This document shows, piece after piece, positions 36,153-46,666 of a stretch of 64,000 nt of DNA (positions are counted from its first letter, which is position 1; the number at the start of each line of letters is the position of its first letter). Position numbers and translations under genes: made by a program. This stretch comes from Canna indica (taxonomy: Eukaryota; Streptophyta; Magnoliopsida; Zingiberales; Cannaceae), in NCBI GenBank assembly GCA_034359265.1, contig CP136890.1, positions 98,853,501 to 98,917,500 of the forward strand, read 5' to 3'. Under the pieces are notes generated by a model that was not told where the DNA came from, ran no database searches, and saw only the letters and a program-made list of their open reading frames with translations.

Positions 36153-36891
36153 AGTTAGATGTAGATTAATTATAAGTAATTATGTGCACTTTCATTGTTT
36201 GTAAATTTGCTATCTTTGGATCTCTTTATTGAATGATAGCAAACTTTCATCTTCTTTAGTTCTTTGCACATTGCAAATTCACGTGACTTTTTGATGTATA
36301 AATATTTTTCTAATCAAATCCTGTAGATTCAACATGCTTTTTAAAAATCTGGATAGAATACATTGCAAACTTGATCTAATATTTACGAAGTTTTGATTCA
36401 TATTTTTCATTCAAATAGATAATTTGAACACAATTTATCATTTCAATTGTATATTGTGTAGAACCAAAAAAGATTAACGACTTATGGTAACAAAAATTGA
36501 GATACTTTAAGAACAAATTTGATAAGAATTTTTTTTTTTGAAAATATGTTATTATTATAAATTCATACTAAAAAAAATGTGTGTATATATATTATCTTAT
36601 ATATTATTATTATTATTATTCTCATACTACTTTATTAGTTTTATAAATATCCTAAATAGTTTGAACTAATTTTAAAAAATATATATATTTTAATTTTAAC
36701 TTAATATTTAATACACCCGAACTCGATATTTCACTTGGACCCGATTAATTTTTTCATGTATCTTCGTGTAAATGAAATTTTGATTTTTTTCGGATAGGGA
36801 ACCGAATTGAACTGAATTATTTCGGTTCGAGTTTATTCGATTTTTGGGTAATTCGGTTCGGATTTGAATTATTGGAGACCTTGACACTAGA

Positions 36892-38271
36892 AGGGGGATT
36901 GAATAGTGTCAATCCCCCTTTTAAACTTCTTTTAAATTTAATTGAATTGTTCTTTTAATGAATGATATGATTACAATTCAGTCACAATAACGAATGTAAG
37001 TAAAGAGCAATGCAAACAAAGCAATTTATAGTGGTTCGGCCAACTACATACTCCACTACCTTGGCTCCTTACCAATGATTTCTAAACATCACTTTATAGA
37101 ACGTATGTTTCCCTCCCTTTGAATACACGAGGACATTCTTCTCCCACACTTGGAGAACACCTCAATCCTATTCACCTAGGCAAAACACACTTCTACAAAG
37201 GTAACCCTAAGTGTTTCCTAGCACACCTAGCAAGTTATCTTAACGAGAAAACAAGTTTCAATAAAGATTAAATACAAGGAAAGAGCTAATGAATGAAAAA
37301 TTGAACCAAGTTTTTTTCCACCGTCTTCTTTTCTTCAACTTACAAATGGATGATGACTTCAATGAATGCGGCACAGTTGAAGCAAAGAGAAGCGCCTGCA
37401 AATGTTGAGATTGGGAGCAGAGAGCACACGAGTGCTTTGATCGTATGAAGGCTTGGAGAACTTCTTTAAATGCTTAATAAAATTTCTAAGAGCTTTTAAA
37501 GAAGGTAGGTGAAGGGTATTTATAACCCCCTTAGACGAACCGCCGTTCAACGGATAGAAAATCAACCGTTGAAATCGTTCGGTCGCAAGGCCGATTGACC
37601 GACGGATCGACCTCCAGTAGGATCGCTCGCAGCTAAGAGAGCCTGGTCTACCGACGGGTCGATCGCCAACAATTCTTCCGTCATCCGGTCGACCCACGAT
37701 CGACCGATTGATTGTAGCAAGTCGCGCTAAAACATGATCGGTCGACCGATTGGTCGATCGCTACTCTCGGGCGATTTTTCGCCTTTGTCGATCGATCGAC
37801 GCAGCCTATTTATTATGTCGTTGCCACCTTGAGTCGACCTAATGCCTCGGCCAAGTTCTAGCGATCTTCGGTCGACCAGTCGATCGACCGAATAGGCTGC
37901 TGCGCCATTCTAATGCCTCGTTCGGTCGATCGAACCCAGGCTGAGGATGTTTAGTTCCTTACATTTTTACATGTCATTTCTAAGGGTTTGGTTACCAAGT
38001 TTCAATTTGGATAACCTTACATTTTAGGCTTTGGAATAAACTATCCTAATGACATATTACATTGAATCTACTTGACTTAGTCCCCGAGCCTTTCTTCAAT
38101 GTCTTCTTCTTTCGTTTCTTCGACGATCTTTTCCGTCGTCTTGATTGAACGGATTTGGCATGTGTATCGCAACCCTAACCTGAACTCAAAACTTCATACT
38201 AGGATTAAATACATGTTTGTTATCATTAAAACAAAGATCGAGGCTTGAGAGAGACCCTTAAGCCAACACGG
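36892..38271 (+). mobile_element. Probable solo LTR (family with CACTAGAAGGGGG start)
   Basis: Starts near tgacactagaagggggattg and ends at agccaaca, so it has TG...CA limits and the CCAACA end typical of Copia-type LTRs. It shares its start motif, a following ttatagtggttcggcc, and an internal zone rich in gatcgaccgatcg palindromes (37600-37940) with the split element at 42991-55735. No coding region is present. No convincing 5-bp duplication was found, so the exact ends are uncertain. The flanking DNA (36690-36890 and 38272-38345) contains ttcggttcgg motifs, apparently a hAT-like MITE into which this sequence inserted. Confidence 0.55.
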
Positions 38272-38349
38272 GTATTTAAAAAAAAAAATCGGTTTTGGAT
38301 AATTCGGTTCGGTTCGATTCAGGTTGAATCGAATGGACATGCCTACTCT

Positions 38350-39747
38350 AAAGTACCTGACATGTAGTCCTCCAATTACTTAACCCAATATTTTTCATTA
38401 TTTTTAAGGCATAATTAAAAACTCATTTTTTTTACTTATTTTTAAAACTCACGGTTGTTTTCTAACATTGACTTTTTAACTCCATTCACTCTCCCTCTCA
38501 AGTACCTGACATGTAGTCCTTCAATTACTCAAGCCAATGCTTTTCATGATTTTCGATGCATAATTAAAAATAATGTAGAAAAGTTTTTGTTCTCTTTCCA
38601 CCAACAACCGATTATTACTCAAATTAATATTAGATTTTGAATTCCTTTATGGATCAAGCGAGATGGTGCGGAAGCGAATGGAAAATGGGGCAGATTTTTC
38701 AAAATTTCATCAATTCGGGTGTAAGACCTTTTAACCTCCGATCTAGGTTTACTTCTTACGTTTTTTAGTAAAAATTTTAATTTTATTGATGCAGTAGTCA
38801 TGATGCAAATCTCATATTTGGCCTCTTGCTTTTTCCCATCATAAATATAAGTCACAACGAAAACTAAAAACTTTCATTCTTTTGGAGTCGTTTATGAGGT
38901 AATTTTTTTTCACCTTATTAGTGTTTTTTCAATTATTATTTGGGTATTTCTGATGTGATTTCATCTTCTTTGTATTTGAATAGCTCTTATGGGTTGATTT
39001 ACATTCTTTGTGTTTTTTCACTTTATTTTTTTTCAATAGTTTAATTTAATATCTTCAACTTTAGCGGACAAATAATGTACGAACTATAAACTAATTAGCA
39101 ATTTTTTTTTTCTTTTGCCGATTTTCTTTTCTCTTCGCGTCCATAATTTTCTTAAAAAGTGGCAAGTTGACCATAAACAAATGTGAAGATACAATGCATA
39201 TATTTATATAAAAGATACTTAGATGTAGATTAATTATAAGTAATAGTGTGCACTTTCATTATTTGTAAATTTGCTATCTTTGGATCTCTTTATTGAATGA
39301 TAGCAATCTTTTTATCTTTTTCTGTTCTTTGTGCATTGCAAACTCACTTGACTTTTTGATGTATAAATATTTTTCTAATTAAATCCTGTACATTCAACAT
39401 GCTTTTTAAAAATATGGATGGAATACATTGCAAACTTGATCTAATGTTTACGAAGTTTTGATTCATAATTTTTATTCAAATAGATAATTTGAACACAATG
39501 TATCATTTCAATTGTATATTGCGTAGAATCAAAAAAGATTAACGACTTATGGTAAAAAAAATTGAGATACTTTAAGATCAAGTTTGATAAGGAATTTTCT
39601 TTTGAAAATATGTTATTATTATAAATTCATACTAAAGAAATGTATGTATATATATTATCTTATATATTATTATTATTATGTTCATACTATTTTATTAATT
39701 TTATAAATATTCTAAACAGTCCGTGCAAAGCACGAGTTTTGAACTAG
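38350..39747 (+). repeat. Helitron internal block B with intact 3' hairpin
   Basis: Second copy of 35145-36668, ending in the hairpin and CTAG. A short zone (aagtacctgacatgtagtcc) occurs twice within it, as it does in block A. Confidence 0.85.
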
Positions 39748-41101
39748 TATCTATATATAAGTTAAACCGTAACAATAATTGAATGCCAAGTGTTAAAAAA
39801 ATATTTTGTTCGCGTGTATCATTTCAAGTGTTAAGTTATGAATTTCATGCAGCTCTATATATTTTGAGATGAGTGCTTGAGAATATGTGCGATAATTAAT
39901 AGTAAGAGAAGAGTGTTTTATGATATCTCATGATATTAATTATAATTTATAATTAAAGTAGAAGTCTTTTCGATTTTCAGTGTCAATTTTTTTGAAAACT
40001 AAATGATGTCTCTTGAAAGTTGCAATGCACTTTTAAAATAAAAAATTAAAAATTTACATATGAAATTAATATTTTATCAATAAAAAATTAAAAAATAAAA
40101 ATAGTAATTTTATAATTAAATACCGTATAAAATCTCATTTATCAATTTTCATAGTAGGAAACGAAGAAAAAGTGATTCATATTTTCACATTATTTTAATA
40201 TAATTTATTTATTTCATGATGTTTAAATTTAAAAAAATAAAAGGATATTTTTACTCATAATATAACATTATATTTATTTAATTCAAATCAGCATATCCAC
40301 AAATATCATGGATTTACCAACAAAAGATTACCTAGCACCCCGTGTTTTAAAAATAAAAAATTTATAAATTAAAATTTATATTTTCATATATTATTATACA
40401 ATCGGTTGTTTTAAAAATAAAAAAATTTAAAAGTATATTTTTATATATAAATAAAATAGTCTATCAAATATAAAAGGTAAAAGACAGCCGGGATTGACCA
40501 CGTGGCAGCGATCGACAATAGACATGAAGTCACGGGACGGCATTGGTAATTGAAACTTATAATAGTACGTGGCAAGTGAAGAAATACACATGCGGAAAAA
40601 GGCAAATTGCAGATAAAAATTGTACAAAATTCACCTAGAAGACCATCTCTGTCTGTTCTATAAAGATGACGTGGAGTCTCTACCTCATCTAGTCAAAGAG
40701 TGTCAAATCAGTAATAATGTTCGCGAGCGTCACAACGCATTGCGGAGATAATAATATTTCATAAATATTATTATGTTATGATTATATTTATAATTATAAT
40801 TTATAACAATATTTTTTACAATTAACTTTAAAAAAACAATATTTAGAAGACACATAACGCGAGCGTTCATAACTTATATTTTTTAACAATATTCCATAAA
40901 TAATAAATAATAATATTTGGTGAAGCCTGTATTTATTCATTGACTTCATTTCATAAGAAAATTAGATACAGCATAAAAATTACAATCATCCTGACATTGG
41001 CATAGTCAAGTAAAAAATTTGAAATTTCAATGTATTCACCGTTGAGGAAACAAAAACGGCTGACTTGATTGTCAAACATACTCTAGCTCTTAAATCTTCG
41101 T
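39748..41101. other. AT-rich intergenic DNA with a G-box
   Basis: No gene is recognised. CACGTG at 40499-40504 and a further acgtggca near 40567 are G-box/ABRE-type elements. If the Helitron-like element is subtracted, this region would have been the native upstream region of the minus-strand P450. Confidence 0.4.
40499..40504. promoter_or_regulatory. G-box (CACGTG)
   Basis: Palindromic CACGTG in the context gaccacgtggcagc, the core bound by bZIP and bHLH factors. It may belong to the displaced P450 promoter. Confidence 0.35.
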
Positions 41102-41220
41102 TTATTTTGTACGCACGTATAGATTTATTTGTATAATCCATGTTTGTATGGGCATGCAGCTTCAATTTTAAAATTTTAATCATATATTATTTTTAATATA
41201 ATATTTCTGTTATATTGTAT

Positions 41221-42348
41221 CCTGAAACTCTATCATATCAGGATATGCCAAAGCTGGAGACATGAACAGTGCAACTGAATTGTTTGATTGCATGCCTGAA
41301 AAAAAACTTTGCTTCGTGGAGTGGGATGATCAACGAATACATCAATCGTGGAGATATCGGGATGGCAAGGGAGCTCTTCGACAAAATGCTTATTAGAAAT
41401 AATATTTCCTTGATTGCTATGATATATGGATACACAAAGTGGGGTGATGTTGTGTCTGCAAGAAAGATATTTGATCAGATGGAAAAAGAAGGATCTTTAC
41501 GCTTGGAATGCGATGATTGCTTGCTATGCACAAAATGGATGCCCCAGAGAAGCCATTCAGTCCTTCAACATGATGAGGAAGCTAGATTCAGGTGTTGAAC
41601 CTGATGGGATGACTTTTTCTAGTATTATATCAGCTTGTTCGCAGTTGGGGAACTTGAGATTTGGGTCGTGGATTGAAAAGTATATCCGTTTGATGGGGAT
41701 TGAATTAGATGATAATTTGAGCACTGCTCTTATAGATTTATATTCAAAGTGTGGAGGAATTGACAGAGCCCTTGAGCCGTTTAGTGAATTGAGGAAGAGG
41801 GATTTAGTGTCATATAGTGTAATGATCTTGGGTTGTGGTATCAATGGGAGAGCCAACAGTGCAGTCAGATTATTTCGGGAGATGTTGGATGATAAAATTT
41901 CCCCAAATGCAATGACTTTTGTTGGGCTTCTTACAGCATATAATCATGCTAGTTTGATTGAGGAAGATCGTAAATATTTTGTTTCCATGTCTAAGAAACA
42001 TAAAATTGTACCAACTGCGAACCACTATGCAATCATAGTGGATTTACTTGGTCGTAATGGTAGGTTGGAAGAAGCATACCAATTGATCATGAAGATGCCA
42101 ATGTAGCCACATGTTGGAGTCTGGGAGCCTTGCATCTGGCTTCTAGGTTACATGGCAACATAGAGCTTAGGGAGATTGCTGCTAGGAATTGTTTTAAGAT
42201 GGCACCTAAAGAAATTGGATATTATGTCCTTTTTAGCCCGTCTCTACGTTGAAGCTGGAAAATGGGACAAGGCTAAGAAACTCCGAAAGATTATAGAAGG
42301 TGAAAGATTAAATAAGACGCCAGAATGTAACTGGGTAGAACCAATATG
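41221..42348 (+). pseudogene. PPR pseudogene (copy of 2095-3750)
   Basis: Corresponds to copy 1 from about codon 175 onward; the start and first repeats are deleted. One extra base in an A-run near 41300 and another in gatggaaaaagaagg near 41480 shift the frame. A C-to-T change makes TAG at 42104-42106 where copy 1 has Gln (MPMQPH). Further small indels lie near 42125 and 42235. The frame between 41426 and 42106 still reads well (YAWNAMIACYAQNGCPREAI), so loss was recent in evolutionary terms. Confidence 0.93.
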
Positions 42349-42868
42349 AGCCCCCCTCTGCTGTTCCATGTTGATACCAGATCATGTGGTGGCTGTAAAA
42401 TCCCCCAACGCTAGTTAAAATATTTAAATTATACCTTCAGCACTTATTTTTTGAGCCATTTGACAAAAAAATACAACCGAATGTTTTCGTTACTCGGGTT
42501 CATCGAATTTATGTTGGTTGGTCCAATAATAAGGAGTGAAGAAGCTGACAGTGGATTCTCAAGTCTTCAAGCGTGGCTATAGATGGAAATTGTGGCATTC
42601 GTCATTAAATTGGGCAAAAGGCCCAAAAGATAAAGGAGAAGCAATCGATGTCAAACAATGGGGTTTGCTTTATCGGAAAAAAACAACAACTAGGTTTTGG
42701 GTCAACGGTGTTTGTTTGTTTTTCTTAATGTCCTGTTTCGCTTTTGTGTATTCCTATTTTTATCTTTTGCAGCTTAAGACAGTTCCCTAAATGAGGTCCG
42801 TGAGGGACGACGGGTGTTCCATTCAAGGATACATAGGGTGGCGCGAGCATTGAGGTTGGAATCGAAGG

Positions 42869-42934
42869 ATGATGCTCGTTTGGCTGATCGTATTCTTCCT
42901 TCTTGTCTTCCTCCTCGTTCTCATCATCTACCAG
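42869..42934 (+). pseudogene. Second copy of the cornichon-like orphan exon
   Basis: Encodes MMLVWLIVFFLLVFLLVLII plus Tyr-Gln followed by the same GTATCA donor as copy 1. About 55 bases further on the homology ends at the transposon complex. No downstream cornichon exon is present. Frame retention over 22 codons in both copies is notable but short. Confidence 0.45.
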
Positions 42935-43590
42935 GTATCACATTCCCTCTGTTCCTCAGCTTCTCAACCCAGTGTACTATCCCAGCACTTAACGCAATTA
43001 TATTGTTAATTGTAAAAAAAATGTTATAAATTATAAATTAGGGTGTCTAGCATATATTGTAAATCCTCGTGATGATGCATAAAAATCCAAAAATTAATTC
43101 CGAACCCCAAAACATGAAAATCCGGAAACTGTCCAGAAATTCACTAAGCCTAGGGAGCTCCTTGGAGGGGTATATGACATAGATATTTTCTTGACACAAA
43201 AAATGACGGTAATTATTCCTTGGGTAAAAATTAGATAACGAGGTATTTTAAAGAAATTTTTAAAAGTCTTTAGCATACTCATATTTGACCCGGGAGATTA
43301 TAAAAATTTTATTTTTTAAAAATTTGTACTAGACCCTAAAAACTAGATTTTGATTTTTTAGATATTTTTATTGAATCCAAATGAGGGGTAATCATTATAT
43401 AACATTTATGTTTTAAAATTATTAACTTAAAGTTAAGAAATATTACATAAGTAAACTTAGCGAAGACGAAACCCAGAATCGAGCAAACAAGCAGAAAAAA
43501 CCAAGCAGTGTAGTCTGCCCAATTTCGATCGATCGGTCGATCGATCGAATGCTGCCAAAAACTGGCAGTAGGCAAGTCGATCGACCGAAC

Positions 43591-44120
43591 TGTTAGGGAC
43601 CTTCGGGTTTGTCAAGTCCTGTATGTGTCATGACGGTCCCTAACGTGCATTGTAAATATTGCATCATGAGCATCCATGTAAAAATTGCATTGTAAAACGC
43701 GTCCGCGCACCGCCCACCGCTCTTGCTCACGCCTAGGCAAACGGCCTCGTTTGCCTAGGCGTGGCATGGACGGTGGGGGTGTGCGAACATAGGAATTTTG
43801 TCATGCTCCTCGTGCTTTGAGGAACCTTGGGGGTGGCACTTGGGGGTTAGGCTCCGCAAGTATAGTACCCAGGTATAGCCTGGGCACACTCTAGTCTTTC
43901 GTTATTGCTTTCGTTCAAGCATTTTCCAGCATTTTCATGCATTTGGCCATTTGGCCCAACAACGTTTTTGCGTCCAAGCACACGGAGGTTTCGGCCCAGG
44001 CGAAGTGGGAGCCCGCGACTTTTCGACATTGGCCAAGCAGATTGGCTTAAGGCTGATTCCTCGCACGGGAAGCGAGGAAGCCGCACGGACATTTTCCGCC
44101 CAAACAGTTAGTCCGTGACA
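43591..44120 (+). repeat. 5' LTR
   Basis: 530 bases, TG...CA. It starts with gttagggacc, whose inverse ggtccctaac follows at 43635-43644. It also has a perfect 15-bp stem with a 6-base loop (43729-43743 and 43750-43764, cacgcctaggcaaac). Short ORFs inside it are mirrored in the 3' LTR and are not genes. Confidence 0.95.
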
Positions 44121-44122
44121 GT

Positions 44123-44134
44123 TGGTATCAGAGC
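44123..44134 (+). other. Primer-binding site (initiator-Met tRNA)
   Basis: TGGTATCAGAGC, complementary to the 3' end of plant initiator-methionine tRNA, lies two bases after the 5' LTR. Confidence 0.93.
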
Positions 44135-44263
44135 GAGGCAAGCTCGCAAAGCTTTGGTGCAAGCAATCGACGCAAACCGTCAACAGACTCGTGCCTTCGT
44201 CGTTGTAGACAAACGACGTTGGGGCACTCAGCAATCTCGCATGAGAGATTTTCGTGACCAATC

Positions 44264-46666
44264 ATGGGTCGCAAGACAATCGGTGAATCGAGTGGCGTCG
44301 TCGATGCGATGACGACCATTCCAGAGGAAGCGTTGGTGGAAGAGCCAACGCAATCACAACCAGTTGGGCAGACCAGAACGACTGTCCAACGACTTGGGGA
44401 ATTGGAGAGAATTTGTGACGCTCATGCGGCCGGCATGGCCCTAGTCGGCAAGATAGCCGACGCACAAGAAATCTTGGAGTCAAGACTAGAGGAACTCCAT
44501 GATGACACTCAAGATGTAACCAAGCATCTGCAAGATGAGATTGCAGAGCTAAAGGCTACAGTCAAATTTCTTATCCGAGAGATACACTCGGGCGGTGGCA
44601 GTTCACGGCAGAACGAAGCGCCACAACACCATCTCAGAGCACCCGAACCAAAGCCTTACAATGGGGCACGGGATGCCAAAGCGGTGGAAAACTTCCTCTT
44701 TGACTTGGAGCAGTACTTCAAGGTCACGAGGACAGTTGATGAAGATATGAAAGTGTCCGTTGCAACTATGTATCTGTCCGAAGATGCAAAACTTTGGTGG
44801 CGGACCAAGTATGATGAAATTCAGAAGGGGCAAGCCAAGATTGACACTTGGGATGAACTCAAGCGCGAACTAAAAGCGCAATTCTTCCCCGATAATGTGG
44901 AGTTCATTGCCCGACGGAAGTTACGTCAGCTCCGTCAAGACAATTCGGTTCGGGAGTATGTGAAGAAGTTCTCGACTATCATGTTGGATATTTCAGACAT
45001 GGCCGAGACTGATCAACTGTTTACCTTCCTGGAAGGACTGCAGCCGTGGGCACAGCAGGAACTCTCCAGGAGGAACATTCAGAGTTTGTCAGAAGCAAAG
45101 ATCGCAGCAGAACGACTCTCTGACTATAGCCCAGAGGAGAATACGGCTAAGGTGGCACCTTACAAGCCGAAATTTTGGGGACCCAACAACTCCAATGGCT
45201 ACAGTTCAGAGGGGAATATGTCTAAACCGACACCCTCCAAACCAAGGTATTGGGGGTCTGATAACTCTCAAGGCAAAGGATTCATAGGCGATACAAGGTG
45301 GAGGAATCATACCCACAGACCATACATCCCGAGAGAACACCCTCAAAGGGGGTCCCCTCCGAGAGGGAACCATTCAACAGTTTTGCCTACTTGTGCATTG
45401 TGTAAAGGGCCTCACTCAGCCCAAGGATGTCCAGAACGACAAGCCTTGAGCGCCCTGATAGCAGAGACCGTGGTGGAGACAATGTCCAACGTCTCAGCGA
45501 AGAAAGATAAGGGCAAAGAAAAAGCAGTTGCCTCAACGAGCCACAATGGGGGGTCATCGAGCGACCACTCCAGCGAAGATGAGTACAATAGAAGAGCTAA
45601 CATGGGAGCAGTACGACTGCTCAATGCTCTCAAGACTCAAGTGGGGGAGCGAAAGCCCACGACAAAGCGTCCAGAAGCGACGAATGAGCTGATGTTCATC
45701 GACATCAAGCTGAATGGTAGAACCACCCGAGCGATGGTAGACTCGGGAGCAACTCATAATTTCATTGCCACAGAGGAGGCAAAGCGAATTGGACTCAAAC
45801 TAGGAAGAAGTTCGAGTCATGTCAAAGCAGTGAATTCTGAAACACGGATGATCGACGGCATCGCAAGAGACATTCCGTTGAAAGTTGGAGGATGGAAAGG
45901 GCAGATCAACCTGATGGCCGTGCCCCTTGATGACTATCAAGTCATTCTAGGGATAGAGTTCCTCAAAGCGGCAAAGGTGGTACCAATGCCCTTCCTCGAC
46001 ACGATATGCTTGATGGGGGAGGACAACCCCAGTATCGTTCCAACAGTGCGTTCAGCACCAAGAAGCCAGAACAAACTCCTTTCTGCCATACAAGTGAAGG
46101 AAGGAGTCCGACAAGAGTGCGCAGAGCAGATGGCTCATAAGACGCAAGAGTGCGCATGGCAGGTGGCCTCTAAGTCGCAATATTTGTGTGCAGAGCAGAT
46201 GGCTCATAAGACGCAAGGCTTGTGCGCATGGCAGGTGGCCTCTAAGTCGCAATATTTGTGCGCAGAGCAGAGGGCTCATAAGACGCAAGGCTTGTGCGCA
46301 TGGCAGATGGCCTCTAAGTCGCAATATTTTCGTGCAGAGCATATGACTCGTAAGGCACCCGCGCAGGGCAGATGGCTCGTAAGACGCAGCGCACAGCGCA
46401 AACCCACAGTAGGGACAGGGGAGCAAGCCCCATATCGACCTCCTTACAGAAGGGCCCCAGCAGAGTTGGCGGACTTCGCAGTTGGAGGCATTTACAAGCA
46501 GGAAGGACATTCCACCGCTTACGAGGGTCGAAAGCCGAACGACACGAAGCGACGGTACCCAGTCCGCACGATGAAGAAATGGAAGATCAAGAACCAAGAG
46601 CTCTCCACCGTCTTCAAGAAACGAGTCGACGAGGGCGTCGACTTCGTAAGTGGGGGAGAATGTTAG
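44264..46666 (+). CDS. Gag-protease polyprotein with Cys-ended peptide repeats, no pol
   Basis: 800 codons. Residues about 20-110 form a charged coiled-coil-like region, and about 125-290 a retrotrans_gag domain (for example FLFDLEQYFKV, AKLWWRTKYDEI and EYVKKFSTIMLDI). A zinc-knuckle variant CALCKGPHSAQGC starts at Cys377 (CX2CX3HX4C, one residue shorter than the usual CX2CX4HX4C). The retroviral-type protease has its catalytic Asp at 493 in AMVDSGATHNFI, with VILGIEFLKAAKVV beyond. Then, where reverse transcriptase should start, there is a tandem repeat of a 12-residue unit (AEQMAHKTQGLC alternating with AWQVASKSQYLC, residues about 618-690). A basic tail ends VDFVSGGEC, with the Cys codon and TAG stop supplied by the first bases of the 3' LTR. 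It resembles chromovirus (Reina-type) Gag, from memory. Confidence 0.9.
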   Translation: MGRKTIGESSGVVDAMTTIPEEALVEEPTQSQPVGQTRTTVQRLGELERICDAHAAGMALVGKIADAQEILESRLEELHDDTQDVTKHLQDEIAELKATVKFLIREIHSGGGSSRQNEAPQHHLRAPEPKPYNGARDAKAVENFLFDLEQYFKVTRTVDEDMKVSVATMYLSEDAKLWWRTKYDEIQKGQAKIDTWDELKRELKAQFFPDNVEFIARRKLRQLRQDNSVREYVKKFSTIMLDISDMAETDQLFTFLEGLQPWAQQELSRRNIQSLSEAKIAAERLSDYSPEENTAKVAPYKPKFWGPNNSNGYSSEGNMSKPTPSKPRYWGSDNSQGKGFIGDTRWRNHTHRPYIPREHPQRGSPPRGNHSTVLPTCALCKGPHSAQGCPERQALSALIAETVVETMSNVSAKKDKGKEKAVASTSHNGGSSSDHSSEDEYNRRANMGAVRLLNALKTQVGERKPTTKRPEATNELMFIDIKLNGRTTRAMVDSGATHNFIATEEAKRIGLKLGRSSSHVKAVNSETRMIDGIARDIPLKVGGWKGQINLMAVPLDDYQVILGIEFLKAAKVVPMPFLDTICLMGEDNPSIVPTVRSAPRSQNKLLSAIQVKEGVRQECAEQMAHKTQECAWQVASKSQYLCAEQMAHKTQGLCAWQVASKSQYLCAEQRAHKTQGLCAWQMASKSQYFRAEHMTRKAPAQGRWLVRRSAQRKPTVGTGEQAPYRPPYRRAPAELADFAVGGIYKQEGHSTAYEGRKPNDTKRRYPVRTMKKWKIKNQELSTVFKKRVDEGVDFVSGGEC
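46115..46340 (+). repeat. 72-bp tandem repeat inside the gag-protease ORF
   Basis: Three full units plus a partial, each a dimer of two related 36-bp halves. All periods are multiples of three, so the frame is kept. The partial unit degrades after about 46334. Confidence 0.92.
46649..46660 (+). other. Polypurine tract
   Basis: agtgggggagaa directly abuts the 3' LTR and would prime plus-strand synthesis. Confidence 0.85.

Larger units (their letters stand above)
35145..36668 (+). repeat. Helitron internal block A (direct repeat of 38350-39747)
   Basis: Matches block B from the phrase acctgacatgtag through aaatatcctaaatagt. It differs by a tandem duplication at 35848-36080, an expanded TA tract, and an 18-base deletion at its end that removes exactly the terminal hairpin present in block B (39721-39738); the following ttgaacta is still recognisable. 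Confidence 0.85.
34486..39747 (+). mobile_element. Helitron-like element (non-autonomous), 5.3 kb
   Basis: The right end has the classic Helitron 3' structure: a short hairpin (cCGTGCaaaGCACGa, 39722-39735) about 10 bases before CTAG (39744-39747), followed by T. The left end is placed at TCTATATATC (34486), preceded by A, giving the A|T insertion expected for Helitrons. The AT-rich start with repeated tctatatat is typical of plant Helitron 5' ends. There is no Rep/helicase. Inside are two copies of the same ~1.4 kb sequence (35145-36668 and 38350-39747), separated by other insertions, so this may be two related Helitrons side by side or nested rather than one unit. The right end is well supported; the left end is a best guess. 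Confidence 0.65.
41102..42990 (+). repeat. Segmental duplication, copy 2 (decayed)
   Basis: Matches 1983-4380, with 523 bases missing after position 41220. The deletion joins attgtat upstream of the PPR start to attgtat inside the coding region, so a 7-base microhomology marks the junction. The copy ends at ccagcactt, where the nested LTR/LINE complex begins. Confidence 0.9.

Noticed and set aside
36007..36204. ORF spanning the TA tract.
   Set aside because: It consists largely of Tyr-Ile repeats from the (TA)n microsatellite.
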